The notes: generated from the sequence alone by a model not told the origin. DNA of 41,323 nucleotides from Bacteroidaceae bacterium (GCA_017614465.1 JAGABW010000052.1:1-41323); one strand, 5' to 3'; shown: positions 8,295 to 17,918, counted from the first letter of the stretch. Program-made: numbers and translations.

Positions 8295-9884
8295 ATGAAA
8301 AAAATAATAAAGATATTACTTTTAGGATTCTTTTTGAATCTTTTCTCCTTACAGTTGGTGGCACAGAACGGAAATGCACTGCAAGGACTTATAGGCGGAC
8401 CTATACATAAACTATTATTTGCGGAGTCGGCAATCAAGCAAGTGTATATAGACTCTCTTAGTGAGGATAAATTGGTGGAAAATGCCATTGTGGGTATGTT
8501 GAAGGAACTCGATCCTCACTCTCAATATACTCCAGCAAAGGATGTGGGCGAGGTGACCGAATCTCTTGAAGGCAACTTCGAAGGTATAGGTGTGCAGTTT
8601 AATATGATTGAAGACACATTGGTTGTTGTACAACCTATAAGCAATGGACCATCAGAGAAGGTTGGTATCATGGCTGGCGACAGAATTATCTTTGCTGGCG
8701 ATACATGTATTGCCGGTGTGAAAAAGAATGAACATGATATCAAACGTTTGCTTCGCGGACCTAAAGGTTCTAAGATAAAACTGGGAATCATGCGCCCTGG
8801 GGTGAGTGGAATTCATTATTTTACTGTCACACGTGATAAAATTCCTCTTTATTCTATCGATGCCAAATACATGATAGATGCTACTACAGGATACATACAT
8901 ATTACTAACTTCGGAGCAAATACTCACGAGGAATTCATGTCGGCTGTACATATGCTTAAAGACAAAGGAATGAAGGATCTTATAATCGACCTTCAAGGCA
9001 ACGGAGGTGGTTATCTTCAGGCTGCGGTTAATATAAGTAATGAATTCCTGGATAATAAAGATTTGATTGTATATACTTCAGGACGCTCTACTCCTAAGAC
9101 AGAATACCATGCCGACGGAAAAGGAATACTTCGTGACGGAAAGATTGTGGTGTTGGTTGATAGTTATACAGCAAGTGCCTCTGAGATTGTGTCTGGTGCA
9201 ATTCAGGATAATGACCGAGGAATTATTGTGGGTAGAAGAACATATGGAAAAGGACTTGTTCAGCGTCCTATCGGGTTACCTGACGGTTCTATGATTCGTC
9301 TTACCACAGCCCATTATTATTCACCTTCAGGAAGATGTATTCAACGACCATACGAGAAAGGAAAGAAAACTGATTACGACAAGGATCTGCTCGAACGTCT
9401 TAACAGCGGTGAACTCACAAATCCTGATAGTATTCGTTTCCCTGATAGTTTGAAATATAAGACACTGAAGCAACAACGTGTGGTTTATGGCGGTGGTGGT
9501 ATCATGCCAGATGAATATGTGCCTCTCGATACTTTACAGTTCCCAAAACTATATCGTGAACTGATGGCCAAGAGTACCGTGAACCGCACATGTATGAAGT
9601 ACTTGGATAAGAACAGAAGTAAATTACATCGTAAATACAAGCAGTTCGATAAATATTTGGCTGAATTTGAAGTACCAGACGATATGATTGAGTTGTTGAA
9701 AGAACAGGCTTCAAAGACAGAACTGAAATACACAGATGAGGAATTCAATCAGGTTCTTCCTGTACTGAAGGTTCAGTTAAAGGCATTGCTGGCTCGTGAT
9801 CTCTGGGAAATGAACGAGTACTATCATGTGATAAATAGTATCAATAGCATATTCAATAAGGGAGTCGAAGTAATAAAACGTTAG
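8295..9884 (+). CDS. C-terminal processing peptidase (S41 family, PDZ domain)
   Basis: This 529-residue exported serine protease has a signal peptide ending near V-A-Q (residue 24). A PDZ domain spans about residues 85-180 (G-N-F-E-G-I-G-V...A-G-D-R-I). The S41 catalytic domain shows I-D-L-Q-G-N-G-G-G and the Ser/Lys dyad: S294 in Y-T-A-S-A-S-E and K319 in Y-G-K-G, 25 residues apart as in Prc of E. coli (S430/K455). A C-terminal helical region follows. Such periplasmic proteases trim or degrade envelope proteins. Only 5 bp separate it from coaD. The substrate is unknown. Confidence 0.92.
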   Translation: MKKIIKILLLGFFLNLFSLQLVAQNGNALQGLIGGPIHKLLFAESAIKQVYIDSLSEDKLVENAIVGMLKELDPHSQYTPAKDVGEVTESLEGNFEGIGVQFNMIEDTLVVVQPISNGPSEKVGIMAGDRIIFAGDTCIAGVKKNEHDIKRLLRGPKGSKIKLGIMRPGVSGIHYFTVTRDKIPLYSIDAKYMIDATTGYIHITNFGANTHEEFMSAVHMLKDKGMKDLIIDLQGNGGGYLQAAVNISNEFLDNKDLIVYTSGRSTPKTEYHADGKGILRDGKIVVLVDSYTASASEIVSGAIQDNDRGIIVGRRTYGKGLVQRPIGLPDGSMIRLTTAHYYSPSGRCIQRPYEKGKKTDYDKDLLERLNSGELTNPDSIRFPDSLKYKTLKQQRVVYGGGGIMPDEYVPLDTLQFPKLYRELMAKSTVNRTCMKYLDKNRSKLHRKYKQFDKYLAEFEVPDDMIELLKEQASKTELKYTDEEFNQVLPVLKVQLKALLARDLWEMNEYYHVINSINSIFNKGVEVIKR

Positions 9885-9940
9885 ACTACTACATTACCTG
9901 TTCTTTTGGTGGACAGTCAATATAACTATAGAATTGAATT

Positions 9941-10372
9941 ATGAGAATAAGTTATTATACAGATGGTGTTGAGATGCCGGATATCAATCAAACCATAATC
10001 AATAAATGGATTGAGGCAATTGCGGATTATTATGGAAAAAAATGCGGTGAAATCGCATATATTTTCTGTAATGACAGCAAAATCATCGAAGTGAACCGAC
10101 AATATCTGCAACATGATTACTATACTGATATTATCACTTTTGACTATACTCATGGCTCACGTATCAGCGGTGATCTCTTCATCTCACTCGACACCGTTGA
10201 ATCCAACTCTGTGGAACAAAATACTACTTATGAGAGTGAATTGCATCGTGTGATTATTCATGGCATTCTGCATCTTTGTGGTATAAACGACAAAGGACCA
10301 GGTGAACGCGAACAGATGGAAGCGGCTGAAAATCACGCTTTGTCAATTCTGAATGAGTTAAGGAATAATTGA
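9941..10372 (+). CDS. ybeY: rRNA maturation endoribonuclease YbeY
   Basis: This 143-residue metal-dependent RNase acts in 16S rRNA 3'-end processing and ribosome quality control. The zinc motif is present but variant: H-G-I-L-H-L-C-G-I-N-D, where many YbeY proteins have H-x3-H-x5-H. The third ligand position is aspartate instead of histidine. Upstream the family motif Y-Y-T-D-I-I-T-F-D is present, as is the C-terminal R-E-Q-M-E-A-A-E helix. It lies 56 bp after the protease gene and ends just before a strong terminator. Confidence 0.9.
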   Translation: MRISYYTDGVEMPDINQTIINKWIEAIADYYGKKCGEIAYIFCNDSKIIEVNRQYLQHDYYTDIITFDYTHGSRISGDLFISLDTVESNSVEQNTTYESELHRVIIHGILHLCGINDKGPGEREQMEAAENHALSILNELRNN

Positions 10373-10421
10373 AACTACGATTAACAAATCCTGTAGTTTT
10401 GACAATAAAAGATATAAGGTA

Positions 10422-10464
10422 GAGCATGAAAAATCGCTTTTTTCGATTTTTCATGCTCCTTTTC
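10422..10464 (+). terminator. Intrinsic terminator after ybeY
   Basis: GAGCATGAAAAATCG (10422-10436) and CGATTTTTCATGCTC (10444-10458) form a perfect 15-bp stem with a 7-nt loop, followed by C-TTTT. It closes the parE-coaD-protease-ybeY run. Confidence 0.85.
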
Positions 10465-10477
10465 GTTATTTATTCGT

Positions 10478-10660
10478 AACTTTGCAAATGGTTTGTATGC
10501 TACATTGTTGATAATGTCGGACAAACATAACAAGGTAAGGATTGTTTTTCATATTGTATGACACCCCGATTGTATGACGGATATATGGATATGCGGAAAA
10601 ATCTGCCTTGTAGATTTATTGTGTATATAAAGAAAATTATAATCTAAAAAATAAATAATT
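10478..10660 (+). promoter_or_regulatory. gpmI promoter (-7 TAACTTTG) and long leader
   Basis: TAACTTTG at 10478-10485 matches TAnnTTTG and predicts a start near 10492, leaving a 5' leader of about 170 nt before gpmI. The leader contains a short hairpin, AAATCT-gccttgt-AGATTT, near 10607-10625. No known riboswitch was recognised. Confidence 0.6.
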
Positions 10661-12178
10661 ATGGCTAAGAAAGCATTACTTATGATTCTCGATGGATGGG
10701 GAATCGGAAACAAAGGAAAAGGAGATATTATTTGTCAGACTCCAACTCCTTATATGGATTATCTTAATGAAACATATCCTCATTCACAACTTCAGGCAAG
10801 TGGTGAAAACGTAGGTCTTCCTGATGGACAGATGGGTAACTCTGAGGTTGGTCACTTGAATATCGGTGCTGGACGTATCGTATATCAGGATCTTGTTAAG
10901 ATTAACCGTGCTTGTAAGGACGGTAGCATCATGAAGAACCCTGAAATTGTAAATGCATATGAATATGCTAAGAACAATGGTAAGAGCGTTCACTTGATGG
11001 GATTGACATCAAACGGTGGTGTACACAGTTCTTTGGATCACGTATTTACTTTATGCGATATAAGCAAGGCATATGGTATCAAGAATACTTTCATCCATTG
11101 TTTCATGGATGGACGTGACACTGACCCAAAGAGCGGAAAAGGATTTATTAGCCAACTCACAGAAAAATGCAATGAAACAGGTTGTACTATCGCAAGTATC
11201 GTAGGACGTTTCTATGCAATGGATCGTGACAAGCGTTGGGAACGTGTCAAGACTGCATATGATCTCCTTGTAAAAGGTGAAGGAAAGCAAGCTACAGATA
11301 TGGTTCAGGCTATGCAGGAAAGTTATGATGAGAATGTAACAGACGAATTTGTTCTACCTATCAATAATGCAAATGTTGACGGTACTATCAAAGAAGGTGA
11401 TGTTGTTATATTCTTCAACTATCGTAACGACCGCGCAAAGGAATTAACAGTAGTTCTTACTCAACAGGATATGCCTGAACAGGGAATGATGACAATTCCA
11501 GGACTTCAATACTACTGTATGACTCCATATGATGCTTCATTCACAGGTGTTCATATCTTGTTCCCTAAGGAGAATGTAGAAAACACTCTTGGTGAATATA
11601 TCGCATCAAAGGGTCTTACACAGTTGCATACTGCTGAAACTGAGAAATATGCTCACGTTACATTCTTCTTCAATGGTGGACGTGAAACTCCATATGATAA
11701 CGAAGAACGTATCCTTGTGGCTTCTCCAAAGGTTCCAACTTACGACCTTAAGCCTGAAATGAGTGCTTTCGAAGTAAAGGATAAGTTGGTTGAGGCTCTT
11801 AAAGAAGATAAATACAACTTCGTGGTTGTAAACTTCGCAAATGGTGACATGGTTGGTCATACAGGTATATGTGAAGCTGTTCAGAAAGCTGTTACAGCTG
11901 TTGACCAATGTGTTAAGGAAGTAGTAGAAACTGCTAAGGCTGTTGGTTATGAAGTTATCATCATCGCTGACCACGGAAACGCTGATAACGAAATTAATCC
12001 TGATGGTACTCCAAACACTGCACACTCATTGAACCCTGTTCCATTTATCTATGTAACAGAAAACAAGAATGCTACAGTTAAGGATGGTGTACTCGCTGAC
12101 GTTGCTCCTTCTATCCTTCATATCATGGGATTGGAACAACCTGCAGAAATGACTGGTACTGACTTGATTAAAGATTAA
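10661..12178 (+). CDS. gpmI: 2,3-bisphosphoglycerate-independent phosphoglycerate mutase
   Basis: This 505-residue glycolytic enzyme interconverts 3- and 2-phosphoglycerate in the cytosol using two metal ions and a phosphoserine intermediate. The metal-binding L-D-G-W-G (D11) and nucleophile motif G-N-S-E-V-G-H (S61) are intact. So are the metal-binding blocks [19 protein letters not shown] and I-A-D-H-G-N-A-D-N. Length is typical. The codon choice looks biased in the way of strongly expressed genes. It has its own promoter, a long leader and a terminator, so it is probably monocistronic. Confidence 0.97.
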   Translation: MAKKALLMILDGWGIGNKGKGDIICQTPTPYMDYLNETYPHSQLQASGENVGLPDGQMGNSEVGHLNIGAGRIVYQDLVKINRACKDGSIMKNPEIVNAYEYAKNNGKSVHLMGLTSNGGVHSSLDHVFTLCDISKAYGIKNTFIHCFMDGRDTDPKSGKGFISQLTEKCNETGCTIASIVGRFYAMDRDKRWERVKTAYDLLVKGEGKQATDMVQAMQESYDENVTDEFVLPINNANVDGTIKEGDVVIFFNYRNDRAKELTVVLTQQDMPEQGMMTIPGLQYYCMTPYDASFTGVHILFPKENVENTLGEYIASKGLTQLHTAETEKYAHVTFFFNGGRETPYDNEERILVASPKVPTYDLKPEMSAFEVKDKLVEALKEDKYNFVVVNFANGDMVGHTGICEAVQKAVTAVDQCVKEVVETAKAVGYEVIIIADHGNADNEINPDGTPNTAHSLNPVPFIYVTENKNATVKDGVLADVAPSILHIMGLEQPAEMTGTDLIKD

Positions 12179-12202
12179 TCTTGTCGAAACATATATGATT
12201 AC

Positions 12203-12240
12203 GATGGTGTGGTACGGCTGTATCACACCATCTGTTTTTA
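12203..12240 (+). terminator. Intrinsic terminator after gpmI
   Basis: GATGGTGTGGTAC pairs with GTATCACACCATC (12203-12215 with 12220-12232, one G-U pair), giving a 13-bp stem with a GGCT loop, followed by TGTTTTTA. Confidence 0.85.
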
Positions 12241-12291
12241 TACGAGAATGGAATTTGTCTGTAAAATAACGTGTTATCTTGTCTTTTTTCG

Positions 12292-12299
12292 TAACTTTG
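12292..12299 (+). promoter_or_regulatory. -7 element (TAACTTTG) of the esterase locus
   Basis: TAACTTTG matches TAnnTTTG. Transcription would begin near 12306, so the ATG at 12354 is the first plausible start of the SGNH gene. No convincing -33 element is visible. Confidence 0.6.
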
Positions 12300-12353
12300 C
12301 ACCATATATTGATTTGATAAATCAGATTGTTTAATATTAACTATATTTACAAG

Positions 12354-13679
12354 ATGCATAAGATTCTTAAATACATAACTCTATCTCTCACTTTATTCTG
12401 TCTTTCAATGATTATGCGTGCTCAGACACCTGCATTGTTTATCTCGGATAATAAATATGTGGCTGATAGCTGGCGCTGGATGTTCTCTCTGGAGATGGGA
12501 CTTACCCCTGAAAACATGAATATCTGTTTTGATTGTAAACTGAAAGTAAATCATGGCGTGTCTGATGATGTAGCAAGAATCTTGGCAAATAACACTCTTA
12601 CTGATAAGAATCCACGTGTCATCTTGCTCCAACTTGGATGTAATGACTCTGTAGATGCTATGGGCAGTTTACAGGAATATGAACATTCTTTGTTCGATTA
12701 TCCGTTTGGTAAGGTTTGTACAAAGACTGGTACTATGGCGAGAACAAAGAATATCGCTGTCACAAAGGATCTTACAAGGATTACTAATGCTAATTTTGCA
12801 GGTTCGTTATATAGAGTTGTAAACCACTTCCGTACAATATTGCCTGATAGCAGAATCTTTATTCTTGCTACAAATAACTATGGTAAAACCGATAAAGACA
12901 TTGAAATGGTTCAACAACGAAACGAACAGATTAAGTTGGTCGCTCAAATGCTGTGTGTCCCTTTCGTTTCGGATGCTAACGATTTATTGAAATATAACTT
13001 CGTATGGAATCATTTCCGACCTAATCTCGGTACTATGCTTCTTATTGGTGATAGCTATTGCTTCACACGTAAATGGACTGGCGAACTGGAGAAGATTGCA
13101 TATGTGAATCTTATAAATCTCGGTAAGACAAGTGCAACACTGAAAGAACGTTCAAACGGACATACCAATACTTTAGGTAATCAGTTGCTTCGCCTTCCCG
13201 TCAGCAGTGAACCCGATTATATCCTTATTGAAGGTGGAATCAATGACGATCCTGATATTGACAAGGTTGTGGAGAATTATCCTGAACATATCCAAAACCT
13301 GAAAAGAACTAATTTTGGCGGTGCCTTGGCTTATCTGGTGAAACAATTGCGCAATAAATATCCTAAAGCAAAGATTTATGCTGTGACACCTGGAGGACTG
13401 TATTATGGACATACCAACACTCCTTTCGACTTTATCATAAAGGCAAATCAGATAAGGACGGCTGCGTCTATCATTGGCATTCCAACTATTGACTGGGATC
13501 GTGAGGGACGTCTCTCGTTTGTATTTAATAACTCAAAAGGCACAGGAAACGGTTCTTCTGCAAGTCCGTTCATATATAACGTACCATCTTTGGAAACTGG
13601 TGACCTTCTTCATCCTAATGAACGTGGAGGGCGTTATCTTGCAGAGAATGTAGTTGCCGAGCTCTCAAAGAAACGATGA
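12354..13679 (+). CDS. Exported tandem SGNH-hydrolase protein (N-terminal copy degenerate)
   Basis: This 441-residue protein has a signal peptide (cleavage near M-R-A-Q, residue 24) and two SGNH/GDSL-like halves. The C-terminal half keeps a full set: block I L-I-G-D-S (S234), block III G-G-I-N-D (N297), and block V D-L-L-H-P-N (D417, H420). The N-terminal half aligns as F-I-S-D-N (N33 at the nucleophile position), L-G-C-N-D (N97) and V-W-N-H (V217, H220) with nearly the same spacing, so the Ser and Asp are lost. SGNH enzymes of this kind usually remove acetyl or other acyl groups from glycans; the substrate is not shown here. Two further secreted esterase genes follow on the same strand, suggesting a shared substrate. 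The upstream in-frame TTG at 12327 was rejected in favour of the ATG preceding the signal peptide. Confidence 0.8.
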   Translation: MHKILKYITLSLTLFCLSMIMRAQTPALFISDNKYVADSWRWMFSLEMGLTPENMNICFDCKLKVNHGVSDDVARILANNTLTDKNPRVILLQLGCNDSVDAMGSLQEYEHSLFDYPFGKVCTKTGTMARTKNIAVTKDLTRITNANFAGSLYRVVNHFRTILPDSRIFILATNNYGKTDKDIEMVQQRNEQIKLVAQMLCVPFVSDANDLLKYNFVWNHFRPNLGTMLLIGDSYCFTRKWTGELEKIAYVNLINLGKTSATLKERSNGHTNTLGNQLLRLPVSSEPDYILIEGGINDDPDIDKVVENYPEHIQNLKRTNFGGALAYLVKQLRNKYPKAKIYAVTPGGLYYGHTNTPFDFIIKANQIRTAASIIGIPTIDWDREGRLSFVFNNSKGTGNGSSASPFIYNVPSLETGDLLHPNERGGRYLAENVVAELSKKR

Positions 13680-13689
13680 TAATTGAAAT

Positions 13690-13742
13690 AAAACAGATTT
13701 ATTGTCTTGTCGCAGTTGGCATATGAGGGATTAGTCTGTTTT
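13690..13742. other. Weak inverted repeat between SGNH and CE1-like genes
   Basis: AAAACAGA (13690-13697) and TCTGTTTT (13735-13742) can pair over a 37-nt loop. There is no U-run after it, so it may be incidental or a weak attenuator. The remainder of the 119-bp gap shows no clear promoter. Confidence 0.25.
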
Positions 13743-13798
13743 GCTAATAATCATGACCTTAATAAAAAAGAATCTAACTTATATCCTATAAACTTAAT

Positions 13799-16078
13799 AT
13801 GAAAAAACAATATTTATTTAATTGGCTAAAAAGAAGTTTTGCCATTAATGCGGTACTTCTTTCCGTATCAATGATGAATGCACAGCCTGCTAATCGTTTT
13901 CAGGCTTCTGGTACAAAAGTCAATCCTGATAACACTGTCACGTTTAATTATTTTAATAATAAAGCCAAGAACGTGCAGGTTGATGTTCAGTTTGCAGGTC
14001 GTCATGATATGAAACGAAATGACGAAGGACTGTGGACTCTTACATTAGGACCTGCAGTACCCGATTTATATCCTTATTGCTTTATTGTTGACGGTGTAAG
14101 TATTCAAGATCCTCAGAATCCTGACTGGTTCCCTAATGAAGGCTTTAAAAACAGCATTCTGGATGTTCGTGGCGATATTCCTCTTGTTCATTCGCTGCAA
14201 AATGTTCCACATGGTAGTGTTGATTATATATCATATTATTCCGAGACTATAGGCGCATATAATAATGCCATAGTTTATACTCCTCCTTTCTATGATAAGA
14301 ACCCTAAGAAAAAATATCCTGTGTTCTATCTTATAAGTGGTACTACCGATACCGAGGAAGTATATTTCAAGGTGGGAAAGGTAAATAATATCTTAGATAA
14401 TCTTATCGCTCAAGGACTGGCTACCGATATGATTGTGGTGTTGCCATATGGAAATCCAGTAAATCTCTTCAAGGGACAACAGAAAACACCTCAAGGACAA
14501 GGTTTCCGTGATGTGTTTGGCTCAGACCTTCTTAATGACCTTATGCCGTTTATAGAAAAGAATTATCGTACTATAAACGACCGTAATAGTCGTGCTATCG
14601 GCGGTTTCTCACGTGGTGGAAATCAAGGTCTTTCGTGCGGATTACATAATCTTGATAAATTCTCATGGCTGTGCTCATACAGTTCGTTCACAACCACAGA
14701 CATACCTGAAGTTTATGATAATGCCAACGTGACAAATAGTAAGATCAACCTCTTCTGGCATGGTGTAGGCACAGATGATTTCCTATACGGAAACGCAAAG
14801 GACTACATGGATTTCCTCGATCAGAAGGGAATAAATACTATTAAGGAATTTACCTCTGATAAATTCGGACACACATGGATGAATGCACGTTATTTCCTTG
14901 ATAAATCTCTGCGTCTGCTGTTTCAAGATAAGAAGAAACAACCAGTGCAACAGGGTGTGAAAGCTCCCGAACCAAAGAATAAGGAAGGTCAGCGTTTGAC
15001 TCCTGAGGTTATGGCTCGTACATTCCCTCGTGGTGTTATCTCACCTGAATATAATAATGACGGCAGCGTCACTTTCCGATTCTTTGCTCCAAATGCACAA
15101 GATGTGGAGCTGGATTGTCAGATGTTTGGTGAGAGGAAGAAAATGGTAAATGACGGACAAGGTGTATGGGAATATACAGCAACGTCGGTAACACCAGATA
15201 TTTATCCTTATTCTTTCTATGTAGATGGTTTACAGGTGGCTGATCCGCAGAATATGTATATCTTCCCAAATGAGAGATTTAAAAGTAGTATAGTGGATAT
15301 ACGTGGTGCGACTCCTTCAATGCAAGATATGCAGGATGTGCCACATGGAAAGGTGACATACAGATATTATCATTCCAATACTTTTGATATCGAACGTCCG
15401 ATGTGTGTATATACTCCAGCAGGATATAACCCTTCAAGTAAGGAGAAATATCCGGTTCTGTATCTTATTCATGGTATGACTGATACATACGAGACTTGGT
15501 CGAAGGTCGGACGCGCAAATATGATTCTCGACAATATGATTGCTCAGGGACTGGCAAAGAAAATGATTGTTGTGATGCCATATGCAAATCCATATCCAGA
15601 GATGATTTCACAGGGTAAGGCCGAAGCTCCAGATGTGATGGATACAAAGAAAATATCCGATGAAATCGTGAATAATATCATTCCTTTTGTCGAAGCTAAT
15701 TATAATACAATAAACGATGCTGATCATCGTGCGATTGCCGGTTTCTCACTTGGAGGTCGTCAGACACTTGCAACAGGATTGGGCAATCCTGATAAATTCC
15801 ATTATGTGGCAGCTTATGCTCCAGCCATATTTGGAGATGAGATTCATACAAACTTTGAGGATGGAACATATGCTCCTATTGAGACCTTGAAAAAGAAAAA
15901 TCAGTATATGTTTATTGGTACAGGATCAGATGATTTTCTGATTAAGGCTTCACGTGATTTGGATTCGTATCTTACTCAACAGGGAATCACACACACGTTC
16001 TATAACTCTGGTGGAGGCCACACATGGATGAATTGTCGTGATTACTTGGAAATGACAGTCAAGGAATTGTTTAAATAA
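13799..16078 (+). CDS. Exported double esterase, two [beta-module + CE1-like esterase] repeats
   Basis: This 759-residue protein has a signal peptide ending near M-N-A-Q (residue 29) and is an internal duplication. Each half carries an Ig-like/CBM48-type beta domain (residues about 35-125 and 412-505, both with V-D-G...DPQN) and a feruloyl-esterase-type alpha/beta hydrolase (CE1/esterase D-like). Triad one: S271 in G-G-F-S-R-G-G, D326/D327 in G-T-D-D, H358 in G-H-T-W. Triad two: S650 in A-G-F-S-L-G-G, D711/D712 in G-S-D-D, H741 in G-H-T-W. The oxyanion-hole H-G of the second half (H558) is S-G in the first (S180). Single-copy relatives cleave feruloyl or acetyl esters from xylan. It is probably co-transcribed with its flanking esterase genes. 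Confidence 0.85.
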   Translation: MKKQYLFNWLKRSFAINAVLLSVSMMNAQPANRFQASGTKVNPDNTVTFNYFNNKAKNVQVDVQFAGRHDMKRNDEGLWTLTLGPAVPDLYPYCFIVDGVSIQDPQNPDWFPNEGFKNSILDVRGDIPLVHSLQNVPHGSVDYISYYSETIGAYNNAIVYTPPFYDKNPKKKYPVFYLISGTTDTEEVYFKVGKVNNILDNLIAQGLATDMIVVLPYGNPVNLFKGQQKTPQGQGFRDVFGSDLLNDLMPFIEKNYRTINDRNSRAIGGFSRGGNQGLSCGLHNLDKFSWLCSYSSFTTTDIPEVYDNANVTNSKINLFWHGVGTDDFLYGNAKDYMDFLDQKGINTIKEFTSDKFGHTWMNARYFLDKSLRLLFQDKKKQPVQQGVKAPEPKNKEGQRLTPEVMARTFPRGVISPEYNNDGSVTFRFFAPNAQDVELDCQMFGERKKMVNDGQGVWEYTATSVTPDIYPYSFYVDGLQVADPQNMYIFPNERFKSSIVDIRGATPSMQDMQDVPHGKVTYRYYHSNTFDIERPMCVYTPAGYNPSSKEKYPVLYLIHGMTDTYETWSKVGRANMILDNMIAQGLAKKMIVVMPYANPYPEMISQGKAEAPDVMDTKKISDEIVNNIIPFVEANYNTINDADHRAIAGFSLGGRQTLATGLGNPDKFHYVAAYAPAIFGDEIHTNFEDGTYAPIETLKKKNQYMFIGTGSDDFLIKASRDLDSYLTQQGITHTFYNSGGGHTWMNCRDYLEMTVKELFK

Positions 16079-16112
16079 ATCAGAGTATTATTAAAAATAA
16101 AAGAACATAACA

Positions 16113-17078
16113 ATGAAAATTAAGAGATTATTTGTAATTGCTGCCATTTCGGCTTTGTTCTCACCTGCTTTCGCACAATCAGGTGGATTTGGTGGCTTTC
16201 AGTTGCCAAAGGTGAATCTGGAGACATCTCAGGAATTTAAGGATGTCAATTATGCTGGCGATGATATGGCATATCATACTATGGATATTTATTTACCAAA
16301 GGAGGTGAAGGAATCCTATCCGGTTGTGGTACATATCTACGGAAGTGCATGGTTCAGTAATAGTTCTAAAGGTATGGCTGATTTAGGTACAATCGTCAAT
16401 GCTTTGCTAAAGGCTGGCTATGCTGTGGTTTGTCCGAATCACCGTTCAAGCAATGATGCTAAATTCCCTGCCCAGATAAATGATATCAAGGCCGTAATTA
16501 GATTTATTCGTGGTAATGCTAAGCAATATAAACTGGATACATCATTTATTGCCACATCCGGTTTCTCATCAGGCGGACATCTTTCTACACTTGCTGCATC
16601 AACAAGTAATGTACGTAAGAAGGCAAAGGTGGGCTCATATAAGGTGGATCTTGAAGGTGATTTAGGTGATTATGTCAAAGAAAGCAGTGCTGTGGATGCT
16701 GCATGCGACTGGTCTGGTCCGATTGATATGTTCAAGATGAATTGTGATGAACCAAGAAAATGGGGAAACACTCCAGAAGAGGTTCTTGTAGGTCATGACT
16801 ATGAGGACAAGTATTCTGATATGTTTAAGGCAATTAGTGCCATCACTTATCTTGATCGTAAGGATCCTCCTGTTATTATATTCCATGGAACAGCCGACAA
16901 TGTAGTTCCATGTTGTCAGGGTAAAGAACTGTATTCCGAACTCCAGAAAGTCGGTGTGAAATCAGAACTGACAATTGTTGAGGGTGGCGGACATGGATTT
17001 AATATGTATAGTCAGGAAAACCTGTCTAAAATGATACAGTTCCTTGATGCTGTACGTTGTGATAAGAAGAACAAATAA
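16113..17078 (+). CDS. Exported alpha/beta hydrolase (BD-FAE/esterase-lipase family)
   Basis: This 321-residue protein has a signal peptide ending near A-F-A-Q (residue 22). The alpha/beta hydrolase fold has V-V-V-H-I-Y-G-S-A-W where relatives have H-G-G-G-W, the nucleophile elbow S-G-F-S-S-G-G (S152), D262 in H-G-T-A-D and H294 in G-G-G-H-G-F. This set is typical of carbohydrate esterases such as acetyl-xylan or feruloyl esterases, but small-molecule esterases share it. It follows the double esterase by 34 bp and ends before a strong terminator, so it is the last gene of the esterase locus. Confidence 0.82.
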   Translation: MKIKRLFVIAAISALFSPAFAQSGGFGGFQLPKVNLETSQEFKDVNYAGDDMAYHTMDIYLPKEVKESYPVVVHIYGSAWFSNSSKGMADLGTIVNALLKAGYAVVCPNHRSSNDAKFPAQINDIKAVIRFIRGNAKQYKLDTSFIATSGFSSGGHLSTLAASTSNVRKKAKVGSYKVDLEGDLGDYVKESSAVDAACDWSGPIDMFKMNCDEPRKWGNTPEEVLVGHDYEDKYSDMFKAISAITYLDRKDPPVIIFHGTADNVVPCCQGKELYSELQKVGVKSELTIVEGGGHGFNMYSQENLSKMIQFLDAVRCDKKNK

Positions 17079-17101
17079 AACCAGAGTTACAGATAAATAT
17101 C

Positions 17102-17137
17102 AAAACCGACAGTCATGAACGGCTGTCGGTTTTTTTA
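17102..17137 (+). terminator. Intrinsic terminator closing the esterase locus
   Basis: ACCGACAG and CTGTCGGT pair around a 10-nt loop, followed by seven T. The flanking A-run makes it potentially usable from the minus strand as well. Confidence 0.9.
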
Positions 17138-17213
17138 TGCTTGATTATATTGTTCGGATTATCAGATAAATATATTTAAGCTCTGGATTTAGATATTTAC
17201 GTTGGTAAAAGAT

Positions 17214-17861
17214 CTATCTGTTAATAAAGTCTTTCCAGTCGTTAATATCATATAAACTGATATGCGAATTTGTTGTAATTGATAAATTATACCCTTCTTC
17301 TGTCTCTGATATTATTTGTCCGTCTTTCTCCACTGAATATGAATCCTCAATTTCCATATCCATGTCTTCTCCTTCACCTACAACTTCTTGATTACAAATA
17401 TATGTAGAAGTCTGTACCACCTTACTGTTTTCCAGTTTGTAATAAGTGCTACACTGTGACAGTCCGCCTGTATGTTCTTCGTAATGAAAAAGGAAACCAT
17501 CGTCAGTGAAACTGAAATCCTCGTATCCTCCAGAAGAACGCGACATGATAAGATCTATATCTCCATTCTTGCCGATTGTAAATGCGTAGTAAGTGTTATA
17601 TTCCTTTACTTTTTCTTTAACGAATAATTCTGGTTGTCCGTCTTTATCAACATCAATAAGCTTATATACAAATTTATTTATGTCGAAACTATCGCCTTCG
17701 TATTCTTTCATCGTCTTCTTGAGCGATGTTAATGAGAAGGGATATTTTGTAACAGTTGGTTTCCCACTATTTGTTTGATTTGTATTGTTTGTGGCATTTA
17801 TATGTCCAACAGACGCTAATAACATGAGCGATGCTGTTATTGATGTTTTGATTATTCCCAT
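17214..17861 (-). CDS. Exported protein of unknown function with an EF-hand-like D-x-D-x-D-G motif
   Basis: This 215-residue protein has a signal peptide (MGIIKTSITASLMLLASVGH, cleavage near I-N-A). The mature part contains I-D-V-D-K-D-G-Q-P-E-L-F-V, a calcium-loop-like sequence of the kind found in EF-hand or FG-GAP/VCBS-type repeats, followed by a beta-rich region with many acidic residues. I do not recognise a family with known function. It has its own -7 element upstream and converges on the esterase terminator. It is probably periplasmic or cell-surface. Confidence 0.7.
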   Translation of the reverse strand: MGIIKTSITASLMLLASVGHINATNNTNQTNSGKPTVTKYPFSLTSLKKTMKEYEGDSFDINKFVYKLIDVDKDGQPELFVKEKVKEYNTYYAFTIGKNGDIDLIMSRSSGGYEDFSFTDDGFLFHYEEHTGGLSQCSTYYKLENSKVVQTSTYICNQEVVGEGEDMDMEIEDSYSVEKDGQIISETEEGYNLSITTNSHISLYDINDWKDFINR

Positions 17862-17918
17862 ATGCTCTTGTTTGAGTTTATTTCCTGATATGATTATGAT
17901 TTATTCTGTTATATGTTA

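Noticed and set aside
10492..10660. Riboswitch in the gpmI leader
   Set aside because: Only one short hairpin is visible and no known aptamer core was recognised.
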